Assembly: GCF_001042905.1 (NCBI RefSeq)
Contig: NZ_JYLB01000007.1
Coordinates: 1 to 64,000 of the forward strand
Direction of reading: 5' to 3'
From: Pseudomonas lini
GTDB taxonomy: Bacteria > Pseudomonadota > Gammaproteobacteria > Pseudomonadales > Pseudomonadaceae
Length of the DNA stretch: 64,000 nt
The position numbers and the translations under genes are program-made. This document shows, one piece after another, positions 49,150 through 57,025 of the stretch. The notes below the pieces were generated by a model, which did no database searches, had not been told where the DNA came from, and was given only the letters and a program-made list of their open reading frames with translations. Positions within the stretch are counted from its first letter, which is position 1, and each line of letters begins with the position of its first letter.

Positions 49150-49848
49150 TTACTCAGCCGATTTTTTCTTCAGGCGTTCCAGAATCGCATTGGCGCTGCC
49201 TTCGTTCGGCGTGATGCCGGCTTCGCGCAGCTTGCGCTCCAGGTCGGTGCCGGTCGATGCATCGGCCAGTTGGTCCTGGGCTTCCAGTTCAGCGGCGCGT
49301 TGCTGCTGCTTGGCCTGCAGGCGGTTCAGCGTACCGACGGCGGTTTCCAGCTTGCCGTTGGCGCCGCCACTGGCGATCGAAGCGCTGACCTGGGCTTTCT
49401 GTACGCTTTCACGCGCCTTGGCCATGTCCACTTGCTGACGCAGGCTTTTGATGCGGTTTTCGGCCTTGGTGATGTCTTTACGCATGTTGTCCGCGTAACC
49501 GCCGAATTCGGTGGCCTGCTTTTGCTCGACATCCAGTTCATTGGTCAGGGTCGAAATGGCTTCGGCCACTTCCAGTGCCAGGTCTTCGCGGTTGGCCTGG
49601 ATCGCGGCCAGGGCCTTGGATTCCAGATCCTTGATCTTGGCGTTGTACTCGCTGACGCGATCAGCCGACAGTTTGTGCTTGGCCATGATGGTGACCAGCT
49701 CACGCTTGGCGTTGGCCAGCGCGCTGTCAGCATCGCGAATTTCCTGGTCGAGGATGCGCAGGGCCTGTTGGTCGACGATCGATTCGCCGACTTCGTTGGC
49801 ACCACCACGCAGCGCGGTGAACAATTTGCTCCAGATGGACTGAGTCAT
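49150..49848 (-). CDS. yjfJ: PspA/IM30-family coiled-coil protein (YjfJ type)
   Basis: A 232-residue, almost wholly helical protein beginning SIWSKLFTALRGGANEVGES, with an amphipathic N-terminal helix typical of PspA/Vipp1. Long coiled coil covers residues ~25-180. PspA-like proteins form rods or rings on stressed inner membranes (family knowledge). It lies 24 bases after the DUF2170 gene. Confidence 0.9.
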   Translation of the reverse strand: MTQSIWSKLFTALRGGANEVGESIVDQQALRILDQEIRDADSALANAKRELVTIMAKHKLSADRVSEYNAKIKDLESKALAAIQANREDLALEVAEAISTLTNELDVEQKQATEFGGYADNMRKDITKAENRIKSLRQQVDMAKARESVQKAQVSASIASGGANGKLETAVGTLNRLQAKQQQRAAELEAQDQLADASTGTDLERKLREAGITPNEGSANAILERLKKKSAE

Positions 49849-49872
49849 TGGATATTTCCTGTTCCCGAAAAA

Positions 49873-50562
49873 TTAGATGAAGAAACGTTCAAAGGCTTCG
49901 CTGGCGCGCTGGACGTTGTCGACGAGGGTTTTGACCTCGGTCACGACGTTGGTCAGGCTGGAGTCGGAGCTCAGGGCGCCGAACATGTTGTAAACGATCT
50001 GCCCGTTGGGCATGGACTCGATGCCGATCGAGGACAGCGGGAACATTTCCCGGCTGCGCAGAACGGCATCATTGAATGCCGGTACGTCGTTGATGGACTC
50101 GACATCGACCAGAACGGTGTCCACGATGACCTGATCGCCAACCACGGCGATGTAAATCGGCAAGCCACCGAAATCGTTCATTTCCAGCTTGATGCTGGAC
50201 TCGGAGCCTTGAACGAGGGAGAGGGTGATGTCGTTCGAAACCACTTCGTCGAGGGCCTGAAGGGCGCTGTAGAGGCGATCGATGTTCCAGTTATTACCTG
50301 CGCTCATGTAATTCTCCGACATGAATGAGCCAGCCAGAATCGGTTGGCGTAGCTGTTTCTCCATCTGCTTGAGCAGGCTTCGGTTTTCGGGAAGCACCCA
50401 AGTCTCGTGTTTCACATACCCGGCGGCACCCAGGCCCGCGCGCATCTGCTTCATGTAGAAACTGGATGGTTTTTTCGCGGACGGTTTCGAGCGCTCTCCC
50501 TTTTGGCTCGCTGAATCGGTAACAGACCCGGTTGGCGGATCTGATGGAGAGCTGCTGTTCAT
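49873..50562 (-). CDS. yjfI: DUF2170 protein with putative DNA-binding N-terminus (YjfI type)
   Basis: A 229-residue protein in three parts. Residues 1-35 are Ser/Pro-rich and probably disordered. Residues ~36-75 (KQMRAGLGAAGYVKHETWVLPEN, then RSLLKQMEKQL) look like a ribbon-helix-helix or MazE/DUF3018-type strand-helix unit. Residues ~90-229 are the DUF2170 domain, which alone is the size of E. coli YjfI. It is the first gene of the operon, directly downstream of two palindromic operators, so it may be their repressor (inference). Confidence 0.82.
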   Translation of the reverse strand: MNSSSPSDPPTGSVTDSASQKGERSKPSAKKPSSFYMKQMRAGLGAAGYVKHETWVLPENRSLLKQMEKQLRQPILAGSFMSENYMSAGNNWNIDRLYSALQALDEVVSNDITLSLVQGSESSIKLEMNDFGGLPIYIAVVGDQVIVDTVLVDVESINDVPAFNDAVLRSREMFPLSSIGIESMPNGQIVYNMFGALSSDSSLTNVVTEVKTLVDNVQRASEAFERFFI

Positions 50563-50585
50563 GATGCTGACCCCGTTGTGAAAAA

Positions 50586-50597
50586 CTCACGCGTGAG
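50586..50597. promoter_or_regulatory. Operator palindrome O1
   Basis: A perfect 12-bp palindrome CTCACGCGTGAG. It covers the predicted transcription start of the yjfI promoter. An identical copy lies 46 bases away at 50632, and I saw no other copy in the window. Confidence 0.8.
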
Positions 50598-50599
50598 AA

Positions 50600-50628
50600 A
50601 CACTACAGGCAATTTTTACGACCATCAA
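50600..50628 (-). promoter_or_regulatory. Predicted sigma70 promoter of the yjf-like operon
   Basis: On the minus strand TTGATG (50628-50623) is followed after 17 bases by TAGTGT (50605-50600). The start would be near 50593, inside O1, about 30 bases before the yjfI ATG. The -10 box is imperfect, which fits a promoter needing derepression or help. Confidence 0.65.
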
Positions 50629-50631
50629 TAG

Positions 50632-50643
50632 CTCACGCGTGAG
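50632..50643. promoter_or_regulatory. Operator palindrome O2
   Basis: A second perfect CTCACGCGTGAG, 3 bases upstream of the predicted -35 box. With O1 it brackets the promoter exactly. Confidence 0.8.
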
Positions 50644-50715
50644 ATTTTTTCGACTGTTGCACAGGTGTATGACAAAAGAAGGTCTATCACTCAATGCCAG
50701 TCAGTTAAGCGCAAT

Positions 50716-50809
50716 CCTGTGGGAGCGGGCTTGCCCGCGATAGCGATGTAACAGTCAACAAAGATGTTGGATGTGATGGCCTCATCGCGGGCAAGCCCGC
50801 TCCCACAGG
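50716..50809. repeat. Paired REP element (REPIN)
   Basis: CCTGTGGGAGCGGGCTTGCC at the left is the exact reverse complement of the right end GGCAAGCCCGCTCCCACAGG, around a ~50-base spacer. It lies between the yjfI promoter and the convergent end of the isochorismatase-like gene. Confidence 0.93.
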
Positions 50810-50818
50810 TTCCTCATC

Positions 50819-51367
50819 TTAATCAGCCAGAAAGTCGTCAGTGGACACCACGCGGGCATAAGCAAAACCCAGGGCCGACATGAAGGCTGCGTGAACGTGG
50901 GCAGCCGGGACGGTGACGCCGTTGAACTCAAGATCACGGGTGGCGCAGGCATCGTGGACGACGGTAACGGTATAGCCCAGGTCGGCGGCGGCTCGGGTGA
51001 TGCCGTCGATGCACATGTGGCTCATGCTCCCGACCACCACCAGGTGTTCGATGCCTTGCTGGTCGAGGATGGACTCCAGTTCGGTCTCACGGAACGCGTT
51101 GACGAAGTGTTTGAGCACTACCGGCTCGTCGGCGCGGTTGAGGACTTTAGAGTGCAACTTCGCGCCGTCGGAGCCCGGAGTGAAGAACGGTGCGTCGTCG
51201 GAGGTGAACTCGTGGCGGATGTGCACCACCGGATCACCGGCCTCGCGAAACGCCTGAATCATCCGTGCGGCGTTGTCCGCTGCGGCGTCGGCGCCCACCA
51301 GAGGCCACTTGCCCTGGGGGAAGTAGTCGTTCTGGATATCGACTACGATGAGTGCTTGCTTGGCCAT
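50819..51367 (-). CDS. Isochorismatase-family cysteine hydrolase
   Basis: A 182-residue cytoplasmic hydrolase. The catalytic triad is visible: Asp10 (IVVDIQNDYF), Lys86 (VVLKHFVNAF) and Cys119 (GSMSHMCIDG). The family hydrolyses amides or enol ethers (nicotinamidase, ureidoacrylate hydrolase and others), and the substrate cannot be read from sequence. ATG 51367 is chosen because MAKQALIVVDIQ is the family start and GGAAAC lies upstream. It is divergent from a GlxA/AraC regulator 102 bases away. Confidence 0.88.
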   Translation of the reverse strand: MAKQALIVVDIQNDYFPQGKWPLVGADAAADNAARMIQAFREAGDPVVHIRHEFTSDDAPFFTPGSDGAKLHSKVLNRADEPVVLKHFVNAFRETELESILDQQGIEHLVVVGSMSHMCIDGITRAAADLGYTVTVVHDACATRDLEFNGVTVPAAHVHAAFMSALGFAYARVVSTDDFLAD

Positions 51368-51469
51368 GACTGTTTCCTCGAAGTGTGTGTTGGTTGTGGA
51401 ATCAAGTATTGGGTTTAGCGGGCTGTTCGAGGATTGGCCGCACCGACAATAGCAGGGGGAAAACTGACA

Positions 51470-52465
51470 ATGGGTGTGGAAAGGGCAGTCGCCGAACTGG
51501 GGGTGCTGATCTATCCCGGTGCGCAGATGGCGGCGGTGCATGGGCTGACGGACCTGTTCGGCGTGGCCAACCGGATCGCCGCCGAGCATCAGGCGGCGCA
51601 GCTACCGTTGCTGCGGGTCAGTCATTGGCAGGTCGAGGGCGATCAGGTGCCCGAGCGGGTCTATGACACCCATCCTGGCCCGGCCGGCGCATTGGTCGCC
51701 GTGTTGATCCCGCCCTCGATCGGAGGTTTTTCCGAGCGGCAGGCGCCCCAAGAGCTGATTCGCTGGATTCGTCAGCAGCACGCCAACGGTGCGACCCTCG
51801 GCGGGGTCTGCGTGGGCTCTATTCTATTGGCCGAAAGCGGCCTGCTCGATGGCCGTAGCGCGACTACCCACTGGACCTCGGCCAAGGCCTTCGCCGAGCG
51901 TTACCCGGCAATCAAGCTCAAGGCCGACACGCCGATTGTCGACGATGGTGACCTGATCACCACTGCCGGGTTGATGGCTTGGTCAGAGTTGGGATTGCGG
52001 CTGGTGAACCGCTTGCTCGGGCCGAGCATTGCCACCGGCACGGCGCGGTTTCTGGTGGTGGAACACAGCGACAGCGCGAGTGAGTGCGGCAGTAATTTTT
52101 CACCGATTCTCAACCATGGCGATGCGTCGATTCTCAAGGTCCAGCATTGGCTGCAAAGCACCGGGGCGACCGATGTCTCGTTGGCGGCGATGGCTGAGCG
52201 GGCGGGGCTGGAAGAGCGCACTTTCCTGCGGCGTTTTCGTGCGGCAACCGGGTTGAAACCCACCGAGTACTGCCAGCACCTGCGGGTCGGCAAAGCGCGG
52301 GAAATGCTCGAATTCACCAACGGCACCATTGATCACATTGCCTGGACCGTGGGTTACCAGGACCCGAGTGCGTTTCGGGCAACGTTCAAAAAGATTACCG
52401 GGCTGACGCCGAGTGATTATCGGGGGCGGTTTGGGGTGTCTGCGACCGCGGCCGTGGCTCGGTAG
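51470..52465 (+). CDS. GlxA-family transcriptional regulator (DJ-1/PfpI plus AraC HTH)
   Basis: A 331-residue regulator. The N-terminal DJ-1/PfpI-like domain (residues ~1-190) contains GGVCVGSILLAESGLLDGR with the elbow cysteine. The C-terminal AraC-type domain (~220-320) has two helix-turn-helix units (DVSLAAMAERAGLEERTFLRRF and IDHIAWTVGYQDPSAFRATF). ATG 51470 is chosen, with AGGGGGA upstream, over a TTG 36 bases earlier. The divergent cysteine hydrolase is its likely target. Confidence 0.88.
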   Translation: MGVERAVAELGVLIYPGAQMAAVHGLTDLFGVANRIAAEHQAAQLPLLRVSHWQVEGDQVPERVYDTHPGPAGALVAVLIPPSIGGFSERQAPQELIRWIRQQHANGATLGGVCVGSILLAESGLLDGRSATTHWTSAKAFAERYPAIKLKADTPIVDDGDLITTAGLMAWSELGLRLVNRLLGPSIATGTARFLVVEHSDSASECGSNFSPILNHGDASILKVQHWLQSTGATDVSLAAMAERAGLEERTFLRRFRAATGLKPTEYCQHLRVGKAREMLEFTNGTIDHIAWTVGYQDPSAFRATFKKITGLTPSDYRGRFGVSATAAVAR

Positions 52466-52482
52466 CGAGCATCACTGCAGAA

Positions 52483-52581
52483 CCCATGTGGGAGCGGGCT
52501 TGCTCGCGAAAGCGATCTATCAGTCGACATTGATGCTAACTGATCCTCCGCATTCGCGAGCAAGCCCGCTCCCACATTGGG
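52483..52581. repeat. Paired REP element (REPIN)
   Basis: ATGTGGGAGCGGGCTTGCTC and its reverse complement GAGCAAGCCCGCTCCCACAT enclose ~45 bases. The remainder of the 306-base gap to 52771 holds no gene that I can see, only AT-rich sequence likely to include the promoter of the next gene. Confidence 0.93.
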
Positions 52582-52771
52582 TCTATGCCAGACTTTGAGT
52601 CGTGCAAAATGCCGGGAGTATTGAAAGGCGTCGTGCAGAATAAAACAGGCCTTGTGCTATCACGCATTTCGCAATTGGCTGATTTAAAAACCGTTTATTT
52701 CCAGTCGCCATTGGCCTGATCTCTGCACCTCCTTCAGCTACATTTATCAAACGCAGATTGAAGGGGAACGC

Positions 52772-53881
52772 ATGACCCCAACACATCGTAACAAACTGGT
52801 ACTCGCCCATTCAGTGCGGCCCAGTGCCTCGCTGCACGAAGTCGAAACCAACCGCGCGTTGGCCCGTTGGCTGGCGCAGGTCGTAGGGCTCGAATACGGC
52901 GGCAGTTACGACCCGCAGCTGCATAGCGGCCGTGATATTTATCTGTTGCCGACCCAAACGCTGGTGGGCGTTGCTGCCGCCCGGCAGCTGGGCGTCAAAG
53001 GGCCGGAGGATTTGTGGGGCGGTTACGTCGACCACGATTTCATCTGCACCAAAGCCATCAGCCATGGGTTGTTGAACCGCTATGCGTTCGCACCCGAAGG
53101 CTGGTCGTCGTTGTTTTCCGAACGGGTGCGCAGCGTCGTGCTCGATGGCCTCAGTGTGTTCTCCCTGGAGGATGCTCGCCCGGCAGCGGAGCACTTGCTC
53201 TACAGCGGTCCGATCCGCATGAAACCTATTCATGCCTGCGCCGGACGCGGTCAGGAAGTGATCAAAAGCCTCGACCAGTTCGACGTCATCCTCGCTCGCC
53301 CCGATGCCAAAACATTGTTCACCGAAGGTGTGGTGCTGGAACAAGACTTGACCGAGGTGGTCACCCATAGCGTCGGTCAGAGTTTTATCGGCGACAAGGT
53401 GCTGAGTTATTGCGGTGATCAATACTTGACCGAAGACGGTCAGGGCGAGCAGGTTTATGGAGGGTCCAACCTGTTGGTGGTGCAGGGCTATTACGAGGAC
53501 CTGCTGGCGCTGGAACTACCGGACGACACGAGGCTGGCAATCCAGCAAGCGCAGGTATTCGACAGCGCGGCCGATGAAGCCTACCCCGGTTTCTACGCCT
53601 CGCGGCGCAACTACGACATCGCCCAAGGGCTGGATTGCGATGGCAAACAACGCAGCGGCGTGCTCGAACAGTCCTGGCGCCTGGGCGGTGCCAGCAGTGC
53701 TGAAGTCGCGGCGCTGCAGAGCTTCGTCAACAACCCCGGCTTGCGCGCGATTCGCGTGTCGTCGATCGAAACCTATACCGATCAACCTCTGCCGGCCAAC
53801 GCCATTGAGGTCTACCGCGGGCCAGCGGAACACAGTGACTTTCTTCTCAAGTACGTAACGGTCAAATCCTATGACGGCTAG
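52772..53881 (+). CDS. DUF3182 family protein
   Basis: A 369-residue cytoplasmic protein of unknown function. HDFICTKAISHGLL and IRMKPIHACAGRGQEVIKSL (about residues 148-168) resemble the lysine and glycine-rich elements of ATP-grasp ligases, and LEQDLTEV could be the acidic part. That reading is inference. GAAGGGGAA precedes the ATG. It overlaps the following hydrolase by 11 bases, so the two proteins are probably made together. Confidence 0.8.
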   Translation: MTPTHRNKLVLAHSVRPSASLHEVETNRALARWLAQVVGLEYGGSYDPQLHSGRDIYLLPTQTLVGVAAARQLGVKGPEDLWGGYVDHDFICTKAISHGLLNRYAFAPEGWSSLFSERVRSVVLDGLSVFSLEDARPAAEHLLYSGPIRMKPIHACAGRGQEVIKSLDQFDVILARPDAKTLFTEGVVLEQDLTEVVTHSVGQSFIGDKVLSYCGDQYLTEDGQGEQVYGGSNLLVVQGYYEDLLALELPDDTRLAIQQAQVFDSAADEAYPGFYASRRNYDIAQGLDCDGKQRSGVLEQSWRLGGASSAEVAALQSFVNNPGLRAIRVSSIETYTDQPLPANAIEVYRGPAEHSDFLLKYVTVKSYDG

Positions 53882-54629
53882 AAGCGAAACCATTCAGATC
53901 GACATCGACGATGAACAGATGAGCGGAACCTTCCTCAGCCCCAAATCGAAAGTCCCGGGTGTGCTTTTCGTCCACGGTTGGGGTGGTAGTCAGGAGCGCG
54001 ACCTGGAGCGCGCCAAAGGCATTGCCGGGTTGGGTTGCGTGTGCCTGACATTCGACTTGCGCGGCCATACTGGCGGGACCGGTATTCCGTTGTCCCGGAT
54101 AACCCGCGAAGACAACCTGCGTGACCTGCTGGCGGCCTACGACCGCTTGCTCGCCCATCCGGCGCTCGACACCTCGGCGATCGCCGTGGTCGGCACCAGT
54201 TATGGCGGTTATCTGGCGGCGATCCTGACGTCCTTGCGCCCGGTGCGCTGGTTGGCGCTGCGGGTGCCGGCGTTGTATCGCGACGACTTTTGGCACACAC
54301 CCAAGCGTGAGCTGGACAAGCTCGATTTGCGCGATTACCGCAGCACGCGGGTCAGCGCCGACAGCAATCGCGCGCTGCATGCCTGTTCGCAATTTACCGG
54401 GGATGTGTTGCTGGTGGAGTCCGAGACCGACGCCTATGTGCCCCACGCGACCATCATGAGTTACCGCGCGGCGTGTCAGCAGACCCACTCGCTGACTCAC
54501 CGGATTATCGACGGTGCCGATCACGCCTTGAGCGAGCCAGTATCGCAACAGGCGTACACCTCGATCCTCGTGGGCTGGATCACGGAAATGGTGGTGGGCG
54601 AGCGGTTGAGCATTATTCAGTCGAGTTGA
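53871..54629 (+). CDS. Alpha/beta hydrolase
   Basis: A 252-residue serine hydrolase. The oxyanion strand is VLFVHGWGGS, the nucleophile is Ser110 in GTSYGG, and Asp187 (ESETDAYV) and His218 (DGADHALS) complete the triad. The fold resembles dienelactone hydrolase or acyl-peptide esterases. No signal peptide. It is translationally coupled to the DUF3182 gene, which suggests a joint pathway, substrate unknown. Confidence 0.85.
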   Translation: MTARSETIQIDIDDEQMSGTFLSPKSKVPGVLFVHGWGGSQERDLERAKGIAGLGCVCLTFDLRGHTGGTGIPLSRITREDNLRDLLAAYDRLLAHPALDTSAIAVVGTSYGGYLAAILTSLRPVRWLALRVPALYRDDFWHTPKRELDKLDLRDYRSTRVSADSNRALHACSQFTGDVLLVESETDAYVPHATIMSYRAACQQTHSLTHRIIDGADHALSEPVSQQAYTSILVGWITEMVVGERLSIIQSS

Positions 54630-54649
54630 GATTTGCGGTGTTCTTGCGA

Positions 54650-54742
54650 TCATTCGCGAGCAAGCCCGCTCCCACATTAGACCGCGTTCAGCCAGACAGC
54701 GCGGATCAAATGTAGGAGCGAGGCTTGCCCGCGAAGGCGTCA
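54650..54742. repeat. Mixed REP pair
   Basis: The left unit is TTCGCGAGCAAGCCCGCTCC (inverse orientation to the copies at 50.7 and 52.5 kb). The right unit is the variant TGTAGGAGCGAGGCTTGCCC. The two halves belong to different REP subtypes and do not pair exactly. The element lies between convergent hydrolase and ybhN genes. Confidence 0.88.
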
Positions 54743-54755
54743 TTGCGAACACCAC

Positions 54756-55742
54756 TCACCCCGGTTTTTTCGAAATCCGCAACGACTTGGCCTTGGCTTC
54801 CACCACCAGGTACATCACCACGGTAATCAGTAGCGGCAGGAGGAAATAGATCGCCCGATAAGCGAGCAACCCCGCCACCAGACTTCCCCGCGAAGCCTCG
54901 TGTTGCAGCAGCGCCACGAACACTGCCTCCAGCACCCCAAGCCCGGCCGGAATGTGGGTGATGACCCCGGCGATCGCGCTGATCAGCAACACGCCAAGCA
55001 CCAGCGGATAGTCCAGCTTGCTCGGCAACAGAGTGAAGATCACCGCCGCCATCAGCGACCAGTTCAGCGCGCCGAGGGCCAGTTGCAGGACGGCCATGTG
55101 CATTGACGGCAGGTTGATTTCAACGCCACGAATCGACCATTCCCGCCGCCTGGAAAACCGACAGGCCGCCAGATACCCCGCGCTCAACAGCAGCAATAAC
55201 ACGCCCACGCCTTGCAGGGCACCGCTGCTCAGTTTCCAGCCTGGCGGCATCCTCACCAGTCCGCTGCTGAACACGGTGCCGGCAATCACCATGTAGCCGA
55301 ACCAGTTGGTCGCCAGGCTCAGCCCGAGAATCTTCGCGATGTTGCTTTTGCTCACGCCGAGCCGTGAATACAGCCGATAACGCATCGCGACTCCGCCGAC
55401 CCAGGCGCTCAGGTTAAGGTTGAAGGCATAGCTGATGATGCCCACCGGCAGGATCTGCCGCCAGGTCAGGTCCTGTCGGATATAGGTGCGACCGATCAGG
55501 TCGAAACAGGCGTACACCAGAAAACTCATCAACGTCAGTCCGGACGCGATGATCAGTGTGCGCACTTTGAAATCGGCGAGGGTATCGAACACTTCGCCCC
55601 ATTCGATGCGCTGGGCAAGCATCGTGAACAGCACGATCAACGCCAGAAAAAACAGCATCGTCAGAGGCTTTTTCCAGCGGTGCCAGTGGGATTTTCGCGG
55701 CGTGTCGGAGTGAGGGGCAGGCTGCGCATCAGAATGCCTCAT
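54756..55742 (-). CDS. ybhN: YbhN-like membrane protein of the lysylphosphatidylglycerol synthase/flippase (UPF0104) family
   Basis: A 328-residue inner-membrane protein with about eight hydrophobic segments. The family motif region NLSAWVGGVAMRYRLYSRLG (about residues 112-131) and AGVITHIPAGLGVLEAVF near residue 245 are present. It lacks the soluble aminoacyl-transferase domain of MprF, so it resembles the flippase half only. It is the last gene of a run with clsB and ybhP in the same order as E. coli ybhP-clsB-ybhN. Its start overlaps the clsB stop by 4 bases. Confidence 0.88.
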   Translation of the reverse strand: MRHSDAQPAPHSDTPRKSHWHRWKKPLTMLFFLALIVLFTMLAQRIEWGEVFDTLADFKVRTLIIASGLTLMSFLVYACFDLIGRTYIRQDLTWRQILPVGIISYAFNLNLSAWVGGVAMRYRLYSRLGVSKSNIAKILGLSLATNWFGYMVIAGTVFSSGLVRMPPGWKLSSGALQGVGVLLLLLSAGYLAACRFSRRREWSIRGVEINLPSMHMAVLQLALGALNWSLMAAVIFTLLPSKLDYPLVLGVLLISAIAGVITHIPAGLGVLEAVFVALLQHEASRGSLVAGLLAYRAIYFLLPLLITVVMYLVVEAKAKSLRISKKPG

Positions 55743-57025
55743 GCCTTATCGCTCCCAGTCGGATGGATGAAGGGTTTCAGGCGCGGTTTATGCGCCGGCA
55801 GCCAACCAGCCCACGCCGGGAAATGCCGCAGGAAGTGAAACACCAGAAAGCCGACAGTCATGTGCCAGATCCGCCCGCGAGGCGCCTTGTCCGCCGACAT
55901 GACCTTGCAGTGGTTGCTGCTCAACTCGTCGAGACGCTCGAACAGATCGCGGTTGAAGGCGCGGTCGCGGATCAACACGTTGGCCTCCAGGTTCAGCGAC
56001 AGGCTCAGCGGGTCGAGGTTGCTTGAGCCTACGGTGCTCCAGTCCTCGTCAACCAGGGCGACTTTGCCATGCAGGGGCCGGTCGCAATATTCGTAAATCG
56101 CTACGCCGGCCCGCAGCAGATAATCGTAGGTCATGCGCGCGGCGAGCCTGGCCACCCGCAAATCCGGCTGGCCCTGAAGAATCAGGCGCACCTCGACCCC
56201 TCGACGCGCCGCGTTGCGGATCTCCCGCAGCAGCCGATAGCCTGGAAAGAAGTAGGCGTTGGCGATCACCACGCGATGCCGGGCACCGCGCACGACCTGC
56301 AAGTACACCTCTTCGATATCGCCCGGGTGTTCGCCATTGTCGCGATACACCAGCCGGACCTGACCATCATGATCGCTGACCGCCAGTTCCGCGCGCCGCT
56401 GTCTGCGGCGCTGCCACCAATATTTGGCCCGGGCCGGGCGGCCGCTTTGCAGCAAGGCGAAATGATGGATATCGGCCACCGCCGGGCCTTGTACTTCAAC
56501 CGAATAATCCTGTTTGGCCTCGGGGCCGAAGTCGGCCAAATGGTCGGCGGAAAAGTTGATTCCGCCGAGGAACGCAATCGTCCCGTCGACCACCACAATC
56601 TTGCGGTGCAGGCGGCGGAACCAGTTGGTGCGAATGCCAAAGTGACGCGGGGCGGGGTCGAATATTTGCAGGCGCACACCGGCATTGCTCAGGGCGGCGA
56701 GGAACTCCGTACTCAATTCGCCACAGCCAAAACCGTCGAGGTTGACGGTGATGCGCACACCCCGGTGAGCCGCTTCAATCAGGATTTTTTGCAGCTCATT
56801 GCCGACCTTGTCCTCGAACACAATGAAAGTCTCCAGCAGGATTTCACTCTGGGCCTGGCGCAGCGCTTCAAACACCCGTGGAAAGTATTCCTCACCGTTC
56901 TCCAGCAATTGGACCCGGTTGTTACCGTGCCAACCGTATTCGACGTTAACGACCGCCGGCTCACGCACGGGCGGAGGCGCGGAGACGTGTTCGATCGTGG
57001 TTTTTTCCATCAATGGGCCGGTCAT
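55739..57025 (-). CDS. clsB: Cardiolipin synthase B, phospholipase D superfamily
   Basis: A 428-residue enzyme that makes cardiolipin from phosphatidylglycerol or related donors. Two HKD motifs are intact: HRKIVVVDGTIAFLGGINFS near residue 132 and HGKVALVDEDWSTVGSSN near residue 318. There is no N-terminal membrane hairpin, which separates it from ClsA. Its start at 57025 overlaps the ybhP stop (ATGA). Confidence 0.93.
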   Translation of the reverse strand: MTGPLMEKTTIEHVSAPPPVREPAVVNVEYGWHGNNRVQLLENGEEYFPRVFEALRQAQSEILLETFIVFEDKVGNELQKILIEAAHRGVRITVNLDGFGCGELSTEFLAALSNAGVRLQIFDPAPRHFGIRTNWFRRLHRKIVVVDGTIAFLGGINFSADHLADFGPEAKQDYSVEVQGPAVADIHHFALLQSGRPARAKYWWQRRRQRRAELAVSDHDGQVRLVYRDNGEHPGDIEEVYLQVVRGARHRVVIANAYFFPGYRLLREIRNAARRGVEVRLILQGQPDLRVARLAARMTYDYLLRAGVAIYEYCDRPLHGKVALVDEDWSTVGSSNLDPLSLSLNLEANVLIRDRAFNRDLFERLDELSSNHCKVMSADKAPRGRIWHMTVGFLVFHFLRHFPAWAGWLPAHKPRLKPFIHPTGSDKA

